This document shows, piece after piece, positions 1 through 10,215 of a stretch of 64,000 bases of DNA. The notes under the pieces were generated by a model. The model was not told the DNA's origin and searched no databases. It was given only the letters and a program-made list of their open reading frames with translations. The stretch covers positions 4,580,501 to 4,644,500 of the forward strand of contig NZ_JACHIU010000001.1 in assembly GCF_014207705.1 (NCBI RefSeq), given 5' to 3'. This DNA comes from Sphaerisporangium rubeum (GTDB lineage Bacteria > Actinomycetota > Actinomycetes > Streptosporangiales > Streptosporangiaceae). The position numbers were made by a program, and so were the translations under genes. The stretch's first letter is position 1; every line of letters starts with the position of its first letter.

Positions 1-505
1 AGCTCTGGTTGAAGAACCCGCGTTCCGCGATTCGGGCCTTGTCCTCGGCGGTCACCTCGACATTGGCAGGGGACAACAGGAACACCTTGTTGGTAACACG
101 TTCAATGCTGCCATGTAGGCCAAAGACCAGACCTGCCGCGAAATCGACCAGCCGCTTCGCGTCGCTGTCGACCATCTCTGTCAGATTCATGATGACAGGG
201 GTGCCTTCGCGGAAGTGCTCCCCGATCGTGCGGGCCTCGTTGTACGTGCGAGGGTGAAGTGTCGTGATCCGCGCCAGATCGGTCGTACGGCGCTCGACGA
301 CGGGCACCCCCGACCGGGGGGCGGGCACCGGGCTCTCGGGCTCCTCAAGGCCCTCCTGCGGCGCGCCGGTGCCGCGCTCGTCGCGGCGGCGGTCGGCGTA
401 GTCGTCGGGATAATCGTCCTCGTCGGCGTAACCGCCGTAGTCGGGGTAGCGGTCGTCCTCCACGAGACCGAGGTAGACCGCCATCTTGCGCATCGCGCCG
501 GCCAT
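1..505 (-). CDS. sepF: Cell division protein SepF (stop codon just outside window)
   Basis: Membrane-associated FtsZ anchor that bundles FtsZ and tethers the Z ring in actinobacteria, which lack FtsA. The reading frame starts at ATG 505 ([18 protein letters not shown]), the usual actinobacterial SepF start with its short amphipathic membrane-binding helix. An acidic Asp/Tyr-rich linker follows, then the DUF552 core ([36 protein letters not shown]). The frame runs to GFFNQS at the window edge, 168 codons; SepF proteins commonly end there, so only the stop is probably missing. AGGAGG lies about 11 nt upstream of the ATG. It follows yggS downstream of ftsZ, the usual actinobacterial neighbourhood. 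Confidence 0.93.
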   Translation of the reverse strand, partial: MAGAMRKMAVYLGLVEDDRYPDYGGYADEDDYPDDYADRRRDERGTGAPQEGLEEPESPVPAPRSGVPVVERRTTDLARITTLHPRTYNEARTIGEHFREGTPVIMNLTEMVDSDAKRLVDFAAGLVFGLHGSIERVTNKVFLLSPANVEVTAEDKARIAERGFFNQS

Positions 506-611
506 CGCTCCGTCGTCCTCCTGCTCATGGTCGCCGCACCCAAGGCAACCTAAGGCACCGCTGTCGACCTCTGCTCGGATACATGGACATCAAGGTCCAC
601 TCGGGGGGACA

Positions 612-1322
612 TTACCTGACGAAGGGCGTCCGGCGGCCGAGCAACGCCGTACCGACCCGCACGTGTGTCGCGCCGTGTGCGACGGCCTCCGCCAGATCTC
701 CGCTCATTCCGGCGGAAATCATCGACGCTCGTGGATGCGCCGCGCGCAGGGCCTCCGCCACCTCGCGCAGGCGCGCGAACGCCGGGGCCGGGCTCGTGCC
801 GAGCGGTGCCACCGCCATGACGCCGCCGAGCACGAGTCCCTCCTGCTCGGCGACGGCGTCCGCCACGGCGGGGACGCCGTCCGGTGTGACGCCGCCGCGT
901 CCGGGGTCGTCGTCCAGTGCCACCTGGACCAGGCAGGTGACCAGCCGTCCCGCGGCCACGGCCCCCCGGCCGAGCGCGGCGGCGAGCCTCGGCCGGTCCA
1001 CCGAGTGGATCACGTCGGCGTAGGACGCCACGGAACGGGCCTTGTTGGTCTGGAGCTGACCGACGAAGTGCCACCGCACCGGCAGGCCGGCGCAGTCGCG
1101 CGCCTTGGCGGCGGCCTCCTGGTCGCGGTTCTCCCCGATGTCGCGCACCCCGAGCCCGCTGAGGATCCGGATGTCGGACACCGGGTAGGTCTTGGTCACC
1201 GCGACGAGCGTGACCTCCTCGCGTGGCCGGCCGGCGGCGGCGCACGCCTCGGCGATCCGCCGCTCCACCTGTGCCAGGCCCGCCGCGATCTCCTCGCGCC
1301 GCGCGGTGCTCACATCGGTCAT
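612..1322 (-). CDS. yggS: YggS/PLPBP-family pyridoxal phosphate homeostasis protein
   Basis: 236 residues. PLP-binding protein of the alanine-racemase N-terminal fold (COG0325) that buffers free pyridoxal phosphate and affects amino-acid and keto-acid pools; it is not a racemase. Family motifs are visible: VTLVAVTKTYP carrying the PLP lysine, GENRDQEAAAKA, WHFVGQLQTNKA, and VRVGTALLGRR near the C-terminus for phosphate binding. It starts at ATG 1322 with GGAGCGGG upstream. It lies between ftsZ (114-bp gap) and sepF (106-bp gap), all on the minus strand. In many actinomycetes a pgeF/ylmD gene sits between ftsZ and this gene; none fits in the gap here. Confidence 0.93.
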   Translation of the reverse strand: MTDVSTARREEIAAGLAQVERRIAEACAAAGRPREEVTLVAVTKTYPVSDIRILSGLGVRDIGENRDQEAAAKARDCAGLPVRWHFVGQLQTNKARSVASYADVIHSVDRPRLAAALGRGAVAAGRLVTCLVQVALDDDPGRGGVTPDGVPAVADAVAEQEGLVLGGVMAVAPLGTSPAPAFARLREVAEALRAAHPRASMISAGMSGDLAEAVAHGATHVRVGTALLGRRTPFVR

Positions 1323-1436
1323 GTACGGCCCGCCCGCTCCGTGATCTCGCCATGGCTCATAGCGGGCCCAGCGTAACGGGACCGCCGCGTGGCCCGGGTG
1401 GGGGGAGTGCTCACGGCGCCGGCGTCACGACCGGTG

Positions 1437-2906
1437 TCACTTGAGGAAGTCGGGAACGTCCAGTTCCTCTTCCTGGTCCTCGAACACGACCTGGCGGCGC
1501 CGGTTGGGGTCGGTGACGCGGGAGGTGATGGGAGTGGGGGGCTCGGGGGTGGGCCGCGGGATGGTCAGCGGCGCCTGGTCGTCGTCGGCGTCGCGCGCCA
1601 CCGCCGTCTCACGCGGCGTGACCGGATCGGCCGCGGCCGCCGAGGGCTGCTGCGCCGGCGGCGCCGGTGTGGCGGACTGCGCGGACGCCGGCGGGAACGG
1701 ACGCACGGGGGCCGGTCGCTGCTCGGCGCGGGAGGGCTCGGCGCGCGGAGGCTCGGGCCGGGACTCGGGCCGGGACTCGGTGCGCGCGGGCTCGGCCCGC
1801 GGCGCGGTGAACGACGACGGACGGGGCTGCGGCGCCGCCGGCGCGGACTGCGTGCCCGCGGCCGTGGCCGTGCCGGCCGTCCCCTGTGCCTGCGAGCCGG
1901 CCGCCGGACGGGAGGCGGGCTGTGGCCGGGAGACCGGCTGCGCCGGCGCCGGTTTCTCGTCGGGCTCGTCGAACCCGGCGGCGATCACGGTGACGCGGAC
2001 CTCGTCGCCGAGCGCGTCGTCGATGACCGTGCCGAAGATGATGTTGGCGTCGGAGGCCGCGGCGTTGGACACGAGCTGGGCCGCCTCGTTGATCTCGAAG
2101 AGGCCGAGGTCGGACCCGCCGGCGATGGACAGCAGCACGCCGTGCGCGCCGTCGATGCTGGCCTCCAGCAGCGGGCTGGACACCGCCATCTCGGCGGCGG
2201 CCACCGACCGGTCGTCCCCGCGCGCGTGCCCGATGCCCATCAGCGCCGACCCGGCGCCGGACATCACGGACTTCACGTCGGCGAAGTCGAGGTTGATCAG
2301 ACCCGGCGTGGTGATGAGGTCGGTGATGCCCTGCACACCGGACAGCAGCACCTGGTCGGCCGCCTTGAACGCGTCGAGCACGCTCACCTGGCGGTCGGAG
2401 ATGGACAGCAGCCGGTCGTTGGGGATGACGATCAGGGTGTCGACCTCGTCGCGCAACGTCTCGATGCCGGCCTCGGCCTGCATGGCCCTGCGCCGTCCCT
2501 CGAAGCTGAACGGCCGGGTGACGACTCCTATGGTCAGCGCGCCGAGCGATCGCGCGATGTTGGCGACCACAGGCGCGCCGCCTGTGCCGGTGCCGCCGCC
2601 CTCGCCCGCCGTGACGAACACCATGTCGGCGCCCTTGATGACCTCTTCGATCTCCTCACGGTGGTCCTCGGCGGCCTTGCGGCCGACCTCGGGGTTGGCC
2701 CCCGCACCGAGACCCCGGGTGAGCTCGCGGCCCACGTCCAGTTTGACGTCGGCGTCACTCATCAGCAGCGCCTGGGCGTCGGTGTTGATGGCGATGAACT
2801 CGACGCCCTTGAGTCCCTCCTCGATCATCCGGTTCACGGCGTTCACTCCGCCGCCGCCGATGCCGACGACCTTGATGACCGCGAGGTAGTTCTGCGGTGC
2901 TGCCAC
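1437..2906 (-). CDS. ftsZ: Cell division GTPase FtsZ
   Basis: 489 residues. Tubulin-like GTPase that forms the Z ring. The N-terminal GTPase domain (about 1-315) shows [26 protein letters not shown] and the tubulin signature [10 protein letters not shown] at 101-110; the T7 synergy loop region reads [15 protein letters not shown] long disordered Pro/Ala/Arg/Glu linker (about 318-475, with repeated [12 protein letters not shown] units) leads to the C-terminal peptide [11 protein letters not shown] that binds SepF. I chose GTG 2906 ([13 protein letters not shown]) over the upstream ATG 2948: it matches the usual actinobacterial N-terminus and has CGGAAAGG upstream, whereas the ATG has no ribosome site. 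It is separated from ftsQ by a control region, so probably has its own promoters. Confidence 0.97.
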   Translation of the reverse strand: MAAPQNYLAVIKVVGIGGGGVNAVNRMIEEGLKGVEFIAINTDAQALLMSDADVKLDVGRELTRGLGAGANPEVGRKAAEDHREEIEEVIKGADMVFVTAGEGGGTGTGGAPVVANIARSLGALTIGVVTRPFSFEGRRRAMQAEAGIETLRDEVDTLIVIPNDRLLSISDRQVSVLDAFKAADQVLLSGVQGITDLITTPGLINLDFADVKSVMSGAGSALMGIGHARGDDRSVAAAEMAVSSPLLEASIDGAHGVLLSIAGGSDLGLFEINEAAQLVSNAAASDANIIFGTVIDDALGDEVRVTVIAAGFDEPDEKPAPAQPVSRPQPASRPAAGSQAQGTAGTATAAGTQSAPAAPQPRPSSFTAPRAEPARTESRPESRPEPPRAEPSRAEQRPAPVRPFPPASAQSATPAPPAQQPSAAAADPVTPRETAVARDADDDQAPLTIPRPTPEPPTPITSRVTDPNRRRQVVFEDQEEELDVPDFLK

Positions 2907-2984
2907 GACGAGGGGCCTTTCCGCTCGTTTACTTGCTTCTACTTGCATTACGTGAAGCCCGGAAGTCGCCGGGCCTTATTGTTT

Positions 2985-3015
2985 AACTCTCACCCTCAAG
3001 TTGAGATTTAGAGTT
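2985..3015. promoter_or_regulatory. 31-bp palindrome in the ftsZ control region (candidate FtsR operator)
   Basis: On the minus strand the arms read AACTCT-N4-CTCAA and TTGAG-N4-AGAGTT around a single central C. A TTGACA -35-like hexamer lies at 3017-3022 just upstream; I could not place a convincing -10. The site ends 79 bp before the GTG of ftsZ. MerR-family FtsR of Corynebacterium glutamicum activates ftsZ through a conserved palindromic site, and the position and symmetry here fit such an operator. That assignment is inference. The rest of 2907-3167 between ftsQ and ftsZ holds no gene that I can see. Confidence 0.5.
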
Positions 3016-3167
3016 ATGTCAACCTGAGGAATGATACGGACAGTAGGGTTGCCCCTCCCCCAGGGTCAACTCACCGCGCCGCAAGCACGTCCGGCGTGTC
3101 CCTTTCGCTCCTGAGTGGCATGGCGCACCGGTGAGCGGAGCGGGCCCGCGCGGAGCGGCGGGCCACG

Positions 3168-3836
3168 TCACTTCACCGTCACCACGTCCGGTGTGCTCAC
3201 GTCGTAGGCGTCACCGGGGCGTTGCAGCAGCGCGAGCGCGACGCGCGCCTTGTCGCGGGTACGTCCCGCGTCACCCCACATGATCGTACGGCCGTCGGCC
3301 AGCCGGAGGGAAACATCACGGCCCGTCGTGGCGCGCACTTCCCGCACCCGCCGCGACAGCTCCCACGGCAGCCCGCGCACCACGGCCAGCGCCGCCATGG
3401 TGGCGGGGTCGTCGGCGGCGAACCTGCCGACCCGCAGCAGCGGCAGCCCCACCGGGACGGCCTCCCTGGTCTCGATCACCATCGCGTGCCGGTCGACCAC
3501 GGCCGCGCCGCCGGCCACCGGCACCGCGGCCAGCGGCCGCCGCTCGTCGACCTTGATGCGCAAGGTGCCCGGCCAGACCCGCTCGACCGCCGCCGCTTCC
3601 ACCTGGCGCAGCGCCGCGACCCGCCGCCGCACCCCTTCGACGTCCACGGCCGCCAGCGGCTGGCGGGACGGCACGGCGGCGGCGCTGCGCACCGCCTCCG
3701 CCGACAGGGTCTGGTTGCCCGACACCGCGACCTGGCGCACGCCGAGCACCGGCGAGAAGAACACCAGCCACGCCGCGGCCGCCACCACCCCGCAGAACAG
3801 CAGGACGGCCAGGCCGGTGCGCCAGGGGGTGCTCAC
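3168..3836 (-). CDS. ftsQ: Cell division protein FtsQ (POTRA domain)
   Basis: 222 residues, bitopic divisome protein that links FtsL/FtsB to the Z-ring machinery. A short cytoplasmic N-terminus is followed by one transmembrane helix at about 8-28 (GLAVLLFCGVVAAAAWLVFF), then a POTRA domain (about 33-103; VRQVAVSGNQTLSAEAV, VWPGTLRIKVDERRPLA) and the FtsQ beta domain ending DVVTVK. GTG 3836 overlaps the murC stop by 4 bp (GTGA), implying translational coupling. The cytoplasmic tail is shorter than in many actinobacterial FtsQ proteins. Confidence 0.93.
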   Translation of the reverse strand: MSTPWRTGLAVLLFCGVVAAAAWLVFFSPVLGVRQVAVSGNQTLSAEAVRSAAAVPSRQPLAAVDVEGVRRRVAALRQVEAAAVERVWPGTLRIKVDERRPLAAVPVAGGAAVVDRHAMVIETREAVPVGLPLLRVGRFAADDPATMAALAVVRGLPWELSRRVREVRATTGRDVSLRLADGRTIMWGDAGRTRDKARVALALLQRPGDAYDVSTPDVVTVK

Positions 3837-5242
3837 CGCGCGGCGAGCTCGGCGATGATGTGGGGACCGAGCTCGGTCACGTCGCCGGCCCCCATGGTCA
3901 GCACCACGTCCCCCGGCCGGGCCCGGTCGGCCACCATGGCCGGCACGGCGGTCCGGTCGGGCACGTAGACGACCTGGTCGGACGGCAGCCGCACCTTGCC
4001 GGCCACCAGCGCGCCTGAGACACCCGGCTCGGGGTCCTCACGCGCGCCGTAGACGTCGAGCACGATGGCCTCGTCGGCCAGCCCGAGCGCGGCGCCGAAG
4101 TCGTCGGCGAAGAACCGCGTGCGGGAGTACAGGTGGGGCTGGAACACCGCGATGACGCGGCCCCCGGGCCCGGAGAACGTGGCCACGACGTCGCGCGCGG
4201 CCCGCAGGTCGGCGGCGAGCTCGGTGGGGTGGTGCGCGTAGCTGTCGAACACCGCCACCCCCGCGGCCTCACCCTTGGACTCGAACCGCCGCTTGGCCCC
4301 GGTGAACTCCGCGAGCCCGTCGCGGAACTCGTCGAACGGCACCCCGAGCTCCAGGGCCACCGCGAGCGCGGCCGTGGCGTTCAGCGCGTTGTGCCGCCCC
4401 GGCACGGCCAGGCGGACGTCGCCGTGACCCTCCACGCTGAACCGCACGCCGAACCCGTCCGGTGCGATGCCATCGACCCGCAGGTCGGCGTGCTCGGCCC
4501 TGCCGTAGGTGCGCACCCGCAGGCCCCGGGCCCGGCCGAGCGCGACGAGCTCCATCGCGCCGGGATCGTCGGCGCACACCACCAGCACCGACGAGACGCG
4601 CTCCACGAACCTCGCGAAGCTGTCGTACACGGCCTGCGGATCGCCGTAGTTGTCCAGGTGGTCGGCCTCGACGTTGGTCACCACCGCGACGCGCGGCGCC
4701 AGCATCAGGAACGACCCGTCGCTCTCGTCGGCCTCCGCCACGAACACCTCGCCGGCCCCCTCGTCGGCGCCGAGCCCGGTGGTGACGAGCTGGCCCCCGA
4801 CGCAGTACGACGGGTCGCGGCCGCACTTCTGCAGCGCCACGGTGAGCATCGAAGTGGTGGTGGTCTTGCCATGGGTGCCGGCCACCGCGACACCGGTGCG
4901 GCCCACCATCAGCGCGGCCAGCGCGGCGGCGCGCGGGATGACCCGCAGCCCCTGGCGCAGCGCCTCGCCGAGCTCGGGGTTGGAGTCGCGGATGGCGGTG
5001 GACACCACCACGGTGTCGACGTTCTTGATGTGGGAGGCGGCGTGGCCGACGTACACGGTGGCGCCGAGCTCACGCAGCTCGGTCACCATGGGGGAGGAAC
5101 GCGCGTCGCTGCCGGACACCGCCACCCCGCGCTTGACCAGGATGCGCGCGATGCCGGACATGCCGGCCCCGCCGATGCCGATGAAGTGGACACGTCCGAG
5201 ATCCTGTGCCGCCACCGGCGCCACGAGTTTCACCAGGCTCAT
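3833..5242 (-). CDS. murC: UDP-N-acetylmuramate--L-alanine ligase MurC
   Basis: 469 residues. Cytoplasmic ATP-dependent ligase adding L-Ala to UDP-MurNAc. The N-terminal UDP-binding loop [15 protein letters not shown] is at about 21-35, the ATP loop [10 protein letters not shown] at 121-130, and the substrate-binding [14 protein letters not shown] and central FTGAKRRFE are both present; the C-terminal domain carries [19 protein letters not shown] and [13 protein letters not shown] 5242 overlaps the murG stop by 4 bp. Upstream codons in the same frame are the out-of-frame shadow of murG. Having murC inside the dcw cluster, between murG and ftsQ, is the arrangement also seen in mycobacteria. 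Confidence 0.97.
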   Translation of the reverse strand: MSLVKLVAPVAAQDLGRVHFIGIGGAGMSGIARILVKRGVAVSGSDARSSPMVTELRELGATVYVGHAASHIKNVDTVVVSTAIRDSNPELGEALRQGLRVIPRAAALAALMVGRTGVAVAGTHGKTTTTSMLTVALQKCGRDPSYCVGGQLVTTGLGADEGAGEVFVAEADESDGSFLMLAPRVAVVTNVEADHLDNYGDPQAVYDSFARFVERVSSVLVVCADDPGAMELVALGRARGLRVRTYGRAEHADLRVDGIAPDGFGVRFSVEGHGDVRLAVPGRHNALNATAALAVALELGVPFDEFRDGLAEFTGAKRRFESKGEAAGVAVFDSYAHHPTELAADLRAARDVVATFSGPGGRVIAVFQPHLYSRTRFFADDFGAALGLADEAIVLDVYGAREDPEPGVSGALVAGKVRLPSDQVVYVPDRTAVPAMVADRARPGDVVLTMGAGDVTELGPHIIAELAAR

Positions 5243-6327
5243 CGGCGGCCTCCGGCCACGATGCCCATGACCTCGCGGGCCAGCACCGTGTCGGCGTCCT
5301 TGCGGCCGATGCGGCCCGCGGCCTCCGACATCGCGACGACACGCTCGGGGTCGCGCAGGACCGGCAGCACCGTCTGGATGATCCAGTCGGCGGTGAGGTC
5401 GGCGTTGTCGACCATCAGGCCTCCCCCGGCCTGCACGATCGGCGCGGCGTTGAGCCGCTGCTCGCCGTTGCCGTGCGGAAGCGGGACGTACGCGGCCGGC
5501 AGCCCCACGGCGGTCAGCTCCGCGCAGGTCATGGCTCCGCTGCGGCACAGCACGAAGTCGGCCGCGGCGTACGCGAGGTCCATGCGGTCGACGTACGGCA
5601 GCACGACGTACTGCGGGTCGCCGGGAGGCGGCTCCACCTCGATCGTGTTCTTGGGGCCGACCACGTGGATCACCTGCACACCCGACTGACGCAGCGCCGG
5701 GGCCGCGGCGAGCGCGGCCTCGTTGATGGCGCGCGCACCCTGGGATCCGCCGAAGACCAGCAGCGTCGGCCGGTCGTTCTCCAGCCCGAAGTAGGACCTC
5801 GCCTTGTCTCCGGTGGAGAGGCGGTCCAGGGCGACGATCTCCTCGCGCAGCGGGATGCCGACGTACTTCCCGCGTGGCAGCGGGGTGTCGGGGTGGCCGG
5901 TGTACACGTGGTCGGTGAGCCGGGCCCCGAGGCGGTTGGCGAGGCCGGGCCGCGGGTTGGCCTCGTGCACCACGATCGGCAGTCCGCGCCGCCTGGCGGC
6001 GAGGTAGGCCGGTGTGGCGACGTATCCCCCGAATCCGACCAGGACGTCGGCCTGGACGCGATCCATGACGCCTGCCGCCGCGTTGATCGCCCCGGCCAGC
6101 CGGCCGGGGACGGTGAGCAGTTGCGGCGTGATCGCCCTCGGCAGGGGAACCGCCGGGACGAGCGCCAGTTCGTACCCCCGCGCGGGCACCAGCCTCGTCT
6201 CCAGCCCGCGCTCGGTGCCGAGGCAGGTGATCCCGATGCCGGGATCCATCCTGCGCAGGGCGTCGGCGAGCGCCAGAGCGGGCTCGATGTGGCCGGCCGT
6301 TCCGCCGCCTGCGAGGACCACCCTCAT
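5239..6327 (-). CDS. murG: Undecaprenyl-PP-MurNAc-pentapeptide GlcNAc transferase MurG
   Basis: 362 residues. Peripheral membrane GT28 glycosyltransferase that converts lipid I to lipid II at the cytoplasmic face. The glycine loop [18 protein letters not shown] is at the N-terminus, [17 protein letters not shown] is the acceptor-site region, and [14 protein letters not shown] and the C-terminal UDP-binding stretch ([18 protein letters not shown]) are intact. ATG 6327 overlaps the ftsW stop (ATGA), and its own stop overlaps the murC start, placing it in a chain of coupled genes. Confidence 0.97.
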   Translation of the reverse strand: MRVVLAGGGTAGHIEPALALADALRRMDPGIGITCLGTERGLETRLVPARGYELALVPAVPLPRAITPQLLTVPGRLAGAINAAAGVMDRVQADVLVGFGGYVATPAYLAARRRGLPIVVHEANPRPGLANRLGARLTDHVYTGHPDTPLPRGKYVGIPLREEIVALDRLSTGDKARSYFGLENDRPTLLVFGGSQGARAINEAALAAAPALRQSGVQVIHVVGPKNTIEVEPPPGDPQYVVLPYVDRMDLAYAAADFVLCRSGAMTCAELTAVGLPAAYVPLPHGNGEQRLNAAPIVQAGGGLMVDNADLTADWIIQTVLPVLRDPERVVAMSEAAGRIGRKDADTVLAREVMGIVAGGRR

Positions 6328-7715
6328 GTCGGTCCTTTCACTCCGCGTGCCTCGTTGTCTGGACCGGGCCGCGGACGGCGGATCCCCCCCGCCGGGCGAC
6401 CCAGGCCAAGCCAGCTTAGAGCCCGCGCGGCGGGGCCGGGGCCCCGAGCGGCGAGCGCCTCCGCCGCGCCGGGTTCACGCTTGGCGAACGACAGCAGCAT
6501 GCCGAGCGCGGCCAGGGTCGGCAGCAGCGCCGAACCGCCGTACGAGACCAGCGGCAAGGGGATGCCGGTGATGGGGAGCGCGCCGATGACCGCGCCGATG
6601 TTCACGATGGCCTGGCCGCAGATCCACGCCACGGCGGCCGAGGAGGTGAGCCGGACGAACGGGTCCTTCACCCGGGTCGCGACCCGCAGGCCCGCGTAAC
6701 CGAGCAGCCCGAACAGGGCCACGACGAGCAGGGTGCCCATCAGGCCGAGCTCCTCGCCGATGATCGAGAAGATGAAGTCGCTCTCGGCGTGCGGCACCCA
6801 GCTCCACTTCTGCCTGCTGCTGCCGAGGCCGAGGCCGAACCAGCCGCCGGAGCCCATGGCGATCTGGCCCTGCGCCGCCTGGTAGCCCGAGGTCTGCGCG
6901 TTGCCCCACACGTCGAGCCAGCCCTGGATGCGCGCGGAACGATACCCCTCGACGCTGATCATGATGACGGTGGCGAGCGAGGCGACGGCGAGGATGCCGC
7001 CGAACAGCCGCAGCGGCGCGCCGACCACCCACAGCAGCGCCAGGAAGATCATCATGAGCACGAGCGTGGTGCCGAGGTCGCTGCCGATCATGACGAGCAC
7101 GGCGAGCAGGGCCGTACCCGGCATCAGCGGGATGAGGAGCTGCCGCCACTCGATGCGGCCGCGTTTGGCCCGTCTGGCCAGCAGGTCGGCCCCCCAGATC
7201 ACCAGGCCGAGCTTGGCGGGCTCCGACGGCTGGACGGTGAGACCGCCGATGTAGATCCACCGCTGCGCGCCGAGCTCGGCCTCGCCGATGAAGATCACCA
7301 GGATGAGCCCGAGGATGGCGATGACCATCAACGGGTTCCCCGCGAGCCGGAAGAACCGCTGCGGCAGCCGCGAGCACAGCCACATGACCGGCAGCCCGAG
7401 CGCCACCGAGAAGGACTGCTTGATGAACCAGTAGAAAGGGCTGCCGGTCTTCTGCAGCGCCTCGATGCTCGATGCGGACAGCACCATCATCAGCCCGAGC
7501 GTGAGCAGCAGGCCGCTGCACGCCAGGATCAGGTAGTACGAGGTGAGCGGCCGGTTGAGCAGGTCGCCGAGCCCGGTGAGCCGCTCCCTGCGCCACCAGG
7601 TGTCCCCCCCGGAGTCCTGGCCCGCGCCGGTGGCCGCGCGCTCCTTGACGGCACGGTCCCGCACGGCACGGCCGTCACCCGCGGGGCCCGCCGGCGCCTC
7701 CCGCACGGGCCTCAC
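6324..7715 (-). CDS. ftsW: SEDS peptidoglycan polymerase FtsW
   Basis: 463 residues, multi-spanning SEDS glycosyltransferase that polymerises septal lipid II together with the FtsI transpeptidase. About ten hydrophobic segments are visible. Family hallmarks include [21 protein letters not shown], the conserved loop WGLGLG-like [30 protein letters not shown], and the terminal [21 protein letters not shown] use GTG 7715, which overlaps the murD stop by 4 bp as in the neighbouring genes; its first 40 residues are a polar cytoplasmic tail. A Gly/Pro/Arg-rich cytoplasmic C-terminal tail of about 50 residues follows the last helix. Confidence 0.95.
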   Translation of the reverse strand: MRPVREAPAGPAGDGRAVRDRAVKERAATGAGQDSGGDTWWRRERLTGLGDLLNRPLTSYYLILACSGLLLTLGLMMVLSASSIEALQKTGSPFYWFIKQSFSVALGLPVMWLCSRLPQRFFRLAGNPLMVIAILGLILVIFIGEAELGAQRWIYIGGLTVQPSEPAKLGLVIWGADLLARRAKRGRIEWRQLLIPLMPGTALLAVLVMIGSDLGTTLVLMMIFLALLWVVGAPLRLFGGILAVASLATVIMISVEGYRSARIQGWLDVWGNAQTSGYQAAQGQIAMGSGGWFGLGLGSSRQKWSWVPHAESDFIFSIIGEELGLMGTLLVVALFGLLGYAGLRVATRVKDPFVRLTSSAAVAWICGQAIVNIGAVIGALPITGIPLPLVSYGGSALLPTLAALGMLLSFAKREPGAAEALAARGPGPAARALSWLGLGRPAGGIRRPRPGPDNEARGVKGPT

Positions 7716-9160
7716 GCTCCCGTGGCCGCGCCGGCGGCCAGGCGGCCGACGGCGGCGGCGAAGGCGTCGCCGCGCGCGCCGTAGTTGACGAACATGTCCA
7801 TGGAGGCACCCGCGGGGGCGAGCAGCACGGTGTCCCCCGGTGCGGCGAGCCTCGCGGCCTCGGCGACGACGCGGTCCATGACCCCAGTGTCTTGCCCCGG
7901 CACCTCCACCACGGGAACATCCGCCGCGTGTCGCGCCAGAGCCTGCCGGATCCGCTCCCGGTCCGCGCCGATGAGCACGGCGCCACGCAGCCGTCCGGCG
8001 GCGCCGCGCACCAGGTCGTCCACGTCGGCACCCTTGAGAAGGCCTCCCGCGACCCACACGACCGACAGGTAGGACGCCAGGGACGCCGCCGCGGCGTGCG
8101 GGTTGGTGGCCTTGGAGTCGTCGACGTAGTCGACCTCGCCGACCCGCGCGACCAGCGCGATGCGATGCGGGTCCGGCACGTACTCCGCGAGGCCCCGCCG
8201 CACCGCGTCCGGCGGCACACCGTAGGCGCGGGCCAGTGCCGCCGCGGCGAGCGCGTTGGCGACGTTGTGCGGCGCGAACGGCCGCACGTCCGCGAGGGTG
8301 GCCAGCTCCTCCGCCTGTGTCGCCGGGTCGCCGGTGAAGGCGCGGTCCACCAGCAGGTCCTCGACCACGCCGAGCATGCCGGGGCCCGGCACCCCGAGCG
8401 TGAAGCCCACGGCCCGCACGCCGGAGCGCTCCAGATAGGGGGCCGCGAGACGAGTGGAGATCTCGTCGCCGGCGTTGTACACGACCACGCCGGCGCGCTC
8501 GAAGACGCGGCCCTTGACCCGTGCGTACTCCTCCAGCGACCCGTGCCAGTCGATGTGGTCGTCGGCGACGTTCAGCACGGCGGCGGCGTGGGGGGCCAGT
8601 GTGGCGGACCAGTGGAGCTGGAAGCTGGACAGCTCCACGGCGAGGACGTCGTGCTTGTCCGCCACGGCCTCGACGACGGGGGTGCCGACGTTGCCGACGG
8701 CCGCGGCGTCGTACCCGGCGGCGGTGAGCATGGCGGTGAGCATGCGCACCGCCGTGGTCTTGCCGTTGGTGCCGGTCAGCGCGAGCCACGGCGCGGCACC
8801 GGCCGGTCTGCGGCGCCAGGCCAGCTCGACCTCGCCGATCACCTCGACGCCGCGGCCGGCCGCCTCGGTGAGCAGCGGCGTGTCCGGCCGCCAGCCCGGC
8901 GAGGTGACCACGAGCCCGGCCTCCGGCGGCAGGCCGCCGCCGAACCGGACCTCCACCCCTTCGGCCTGGAGCTCGGCCGCCGCGGCCCGCTGCCGCGGCC
9001 CGTCCCCGGTCTCCACGACCACGACACGGTGGCCGTCGCGTGCGAGCACCCGCGCCGCGGCGGCCCCGGACACCCCGAGCCCCGCCACGCAGACGGTGTC
9101 CTTCCGCGCCGGGCCCTCCGGAGCCGGTGCGCCGGGGCCGGTGTCCCCGTGGCGCGTCAC
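7712..9160 (-). CDS. murD: UDP-MurNAc-L-Ala--D-Glu ligase MurD
   Basis: 482 residues from GTG 9160. Cytoplasmic ATP-dependent ligase adding D-Glu. N-terminal [17 protein letters not shown] binds the UDP moiety; the ATP loop TGTNGKTT is at 129-136, with the substrate stretch [18 protein letters not shown] and C-terminal [17 protein letters not shown] (usual DSKATN motif). GTG 9160 forms the same 4-bp overlap with mraY as the other junctions. ATG 9175 is the alternative and would add five residues with a 19-bp overlap; neither has a clear ribosome site. Confidence 0.95.
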   Translation of the reverse strand: MTRHGDTGPGAPAPEGPARKDTVCVAGLGVSGAAAARVLARDGHRVVVVETGDGPRQRAAAAELQAEGVEVRFGGGLPPEAGLVVTSPGWRPDTPLLTEAAGRGVEVIGEVELAWRRRPAGAAPWLALTGTNGKTTAVRMLTAMLTAAGYDAAAVGNVGTPVVEAVADKHDVLAVELSSFQLHWSATLAPHAAAVLNVADDHIDWHGSLEEYARVKGRVFERAGVVVYNAGDEISTRLAAPYLERSGVRAVGFTLGVPGPGMLGVVEDLLVDRAFTGDPATQAEELATLADVRPFAPHNVANALAAAALARAYGVPPDAVRRGLAEYVPDPHRIALVARVGEVDYVDDSKATNPHAAAASLASYLSVVWVAGGLLKGADVDDLVRGAAGRLRGAVLIGADRERIRQALARHAADVPVVEVPGQDTGVMDRVVAEAARLAAPGDTVLLAPAGASMDMFVNYGARGDAFAAAVGRLAAGAATGA

Positions 9161-10215
9161 GTCTTCGGCATCCATTCGACGTAGAACAGGCCGAGCCCAG
9201 CGGCCGCGCACAGGGCCGCGATCAGCCAGAAGCGGACCACGATGGTGGTCTCGGCCCAGCCCGCCAGCTCGAAGTGGTGCTGGAGCGGCGCCATGCGGAA
9301 CACCCGTCTGCCGGTCATCTTGAAGAAGCCGACCTGGATGATCACCGAGGCGGTGATGATGACGCACAGCCCGGCCAGGATGAACAGCAGGAACTGCGTG
9401 CGGGTGGTGATCGCGAGCCCGGCCAGCACACCGCCGAGAGCCAGTGAGCCGGTGTCCCCCATGAAGATCTTGGCAGGCGGCGCGTTCCACCACAGGAAGC
9501 CGAACAGCCCGCCGAGCACGGCGGCGGCGACCACCGCGAGGTCCAGCGGGTCGCGCACCCAGTAGCAGTTGGGCCCGAGCTGGTTCAGGCAGCTGTTGCG
9601 CAGCTGCCAGTTGCCGATCAGGACGTAGGCGGCGAGCACCACGCCGGTGGCGCCGCTGGCGAGGCCGTCGAGGCCGTCGGTGAGGTTCACCGCGTTGGAG
9701 AACCCCACGATCATGATGAGCACCCAGATCGTGAAGATCACGATGCCGACCGACGGCCCGAAGTCCCGCAGGAATGACAACCGTGTCTCGGCGGGGGTGA
9801 TGGCGTAGGAGTTGGGGAACCGCACCACCAGGACGGCGAACACCGCGCCGACGACGAGCTGGCCGAGCGCCTTGGCGCCACTGCGCAGGCCGAGGCTGCG
9901 CTGCTTGTAGATCTTGATGAAGTCGTCGAGGAAGCCGACCGTGGCGAGTCCCGTCATCAGGAACAGCACCAGCAGCGCCGAGGCGGTCGGCGGCGTCCAG
10001 GTGGCGAGGTGGGAGCAGGTGAACCCGATGAGCGCCGCGATCACCAGCACCGTGCCGCCCATGGTGGGGGTGCCGCGCTTCTCGTGGTGCCCCGAGGGCC
10101 CCTCCTCGCGGATGTTCTGGCCGTAGCCGCGGCGGCTGAACAGGCGGATCGCCAGCGGCGTGCCGAGCATCGACAGCACGAACGCCACGGCGGCCGCGAC
10201 GATGATGTCCCTCAT
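9157..10215 (-). CDS. mraY: Phospho-MurNAc-pentapeptide translocase MraY
   Basis: 352 residues, about ten transmembrane helices. It transfers phospho-MurNAc-pentapeptide to undecaprenyl phosphate, giving lipid I. The cytoplasmic loop [18 protein letters not shown], the catalytic-site [14 protein letters not shown] with its aspartates, and [12 protein letters not shown] are all intact, and [13 protein letters not shown] marks the C-terminal loop. ATG 10215 overlaps the murF stop (ATGA). Confidence 0.97.
   Translation of the reverse strand: MRDIIVAAAVAFVLSMLGTPLAIRLFSRRGYGQNIREEGPSGHHEKRGTPTMGGTVLVIAALIGFTCSHLATWTPPTASALLVLFLMTGLATVGFLDDFIKIYKQRSLGLRSGAKALGQLVVGAVFAVLVVRFPNSYAITPAETRLSFLRDFGPSVGIVIFTIWVLIMIVGFSNAVNLTDGLDGLASGATGVVLAAYVLIGNWQLRNSCLNQLGPNCYWVRDPLDLAVVAAAVLGGLFGFLWWNAPPAKIFMGDTGSLALGGVLAGLAITTRTQFLLFILAGLCVIITASVIIQVGFFKMTGRRVFRMAPLQHHFELAGWAETTIVVRFWLIAALCAAAGLGLFYVEWMPKT

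Noticed and set aside
2907-2948. Upstream ATG at 2948 as the ftsZ start (503 residues)
   Set aside because: No ribosome site precedes it, and the added residues [14 protein letters not shown] are not part of the usual actinobacterial FtsZ N-terminus.
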